From Caulobacteraceae bacterium (GTDB lineage: Bacteria > Pseudomonadota > Alphaproteobacteria > Caulobacterales > Caulobacteraceae), in contig CANGCO010000004.1 in assembly GCA_947452365.1 (NCBI GenBank), positions 1 through 64,000 of the forward strand: a stretch of DNA of 64,000 nt. The letters run 5' to 3'. Of the stretch, positions 63,595-64,000 are shown piece after piece. A program made the position numbers and the translations under genes. Numbering within the stretch: position 1 is the first letter of the stretch; each line of letters begins with the position of its first letter. The notes beneath the pieces are model-generated. The model searched no databases, was not told where the DNA came from, and was given only the letters and a program-made list of their open reading frames with translations.

Positions 63595-63597
63595 GAC

Positions 63598-64000
63598 ATG
63601 GCCCTTGCCCAGCACTATGACCTGCTTCGAGGCTTACATATCTTGGCCGTAATCGCCTGGATGGCTGGGCTTTTATATCTGCCGAGGCTCTATGCTTATC
63701 ATTCCGCTGCCACGGTCGGGTCAGAGCTGGACACCACGTTTCAGGTGATGGAGCTAAAGCTCCTCCGCATCATTATGAACCCCGCCATGTTGGTTAGTCT
63801 TATATTTGGCGGGCTCTTGATCTTGGCCGATAGCGAGATCCGCGGCTGGGCGTTTTTGCTCAAGCCCTGGATGGTGAGCAAGCTTTGCGGCGTGGTCTTC
63901 TTGCTCGGCTGGCACGGCTTTTTGGCCTCAGCGCGTAGGGCCTTTGCGGAGGGCCGCAATCAGCGCTCTGGCCAGTTCTGGCGCATGACTAATGAATTGC
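63598..64000 (+). CDS. hemJ: Protoporphyrinogen oxidase HemJ-like (N-terminal part, cut by window edge)
   Basis: The frame gives 134 residues to the window end and is still open. It begins YDLLRGLHILAVIAWMAGLLYLPRLYAYH, with the conserved His of the HemJ family, and has MELKLLRIIMNPAMLVSLIFGG and a third helix LLKPWMVSKLCGVVFLLGWHG. HemJ is a membrane protein that oxidises protoporphyrinogen IX in many alphaproteobacteria lacking HemG/HgpY. It completes the hemE-hemH-hemJ run. The last residues are missing from the window. Confidence 0.92.
   Translation, partial: MALAQHYDLLRGLHILAVIAWMAGLLYLPRLYAYHSAATVGSELDTTFQVMELKLLRIIMNPAMLVSLIFGGLLILADSEIRGWAFLLKPWMVSKLCGVVFLLGWHGFLASARRAFAEGRNQRSGQFWRMTNEL

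Noticed and set aside
1-64000. Insertion sequences, integrases, phage genes or attachment sites
   Set aside because: None seen among the translated frames, and no direct repeat flanks the single tRNA.

Overview
The window is chromosomal DNA of an alphaproteobacterium whose layout is closest to Caulobacterales. It holds no insertion sequence, integrase, phage gene or CRISPR array. The strongest taxonomic clue is the right end: the order dnaQ-coaE-aroE-maf-ppsR (minus strand), a 529-base gene-free gap, then hemE-hemH-hemJ (plus strand). This matches the neighbourhood of the Caulobacter origin, which lies between hemE and the DUF299 gene. The gap carries DnaA-box-like 9-mers, an almost pure A/T stretch and near-matches to the CtrA site, so I read it as oriC. 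Support comes from hemC-hemD-mic60-hemY, hisB-hisH-hisA-hisF-hisE, fabA-fabB-fabI and an RpoE/ChrR-type sigma/anti-sigma pair, all common alphaproteobacterial arrangements.

Layout. 1-850: end of rpmE with its terminator, then ppa. 0.94-11.9 kb: a complete type II secretion locus broken into four blocks on alternating strands, J-K-L (+), G-H (-), M-C-D (+) and E-F-O-I (-). Just upstream of gspE on the same strand is a 568-residue signal-peptide protein of unknown fold (12.1-13.8 kb) with a strong terminator. 14.3-14.9 kb: a SleB-like wall hydrolase. 15.3-24.7 kb: a surface-glycan locus with a giant 1791-residue multidomain glycan-assembly protein containing a 14 x 42-nt coding repeat, a two-domain glycosyltransferase, and a convergent ABC-2 exporter pair (ATPase and permease). 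25.3 kb: tRNA-Thr(CGU).

25.4-31.7 kb: hemC-hemD-mic60-hemY diverging from tsaD-gpsA. 31.8-37.7 kb: a YciI protein, a small Rieske protein that seems to start at CTG, a creatininase-family protein, acs, a membrane-anchored trypsin-like protease, a DUF350 protein and rlmN. 37.9-40.4 kb: ECF sigma factor, ChrR-like anti-sigma factor without the expected zinc ligands, and a quinone oxidoreductase-like protein. 40.5-43.8 kb: fabA-fabB-fabI and an SH3 protein. 43.9-50.9 kb: a 2-hydroxyacid dehydrogenase, alpha/beta hydrolase, MoeB-like E1, Ada-like repair protein, DUF2244, nth, an ATP-grasp protein and an adenosine-kinase-like sugar kinase. 50.9-54.0 kb: his genes. 54.0-60.96 kb: smr, mltA, tim44-like, secB, dnaQ, coaE, aroE, maf, ppsR. 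60.96-61.49 kb: putative oriC. 61.5-64.0 kb: hemE, hemH and the start of hemJ.

How it fits together. Haem synthesis is represented by two blocks, hemC/hemD and hemE/hemH/hemJ, the second beside the origin. The secretion locus, the unknown secreted protein, the wall hydrolase and the glycan exporter form a contiguous 24-kb cell-envelope region, which is the most accessory-looking and least familiar part of the window. The rest is mainly conserved housekeeping genes. Co-directional genes often overlap by 1-4 nt, and four convergent pairs end on one shared CTAG. Functions come from motif recognition and gene order only; no database search was possible.
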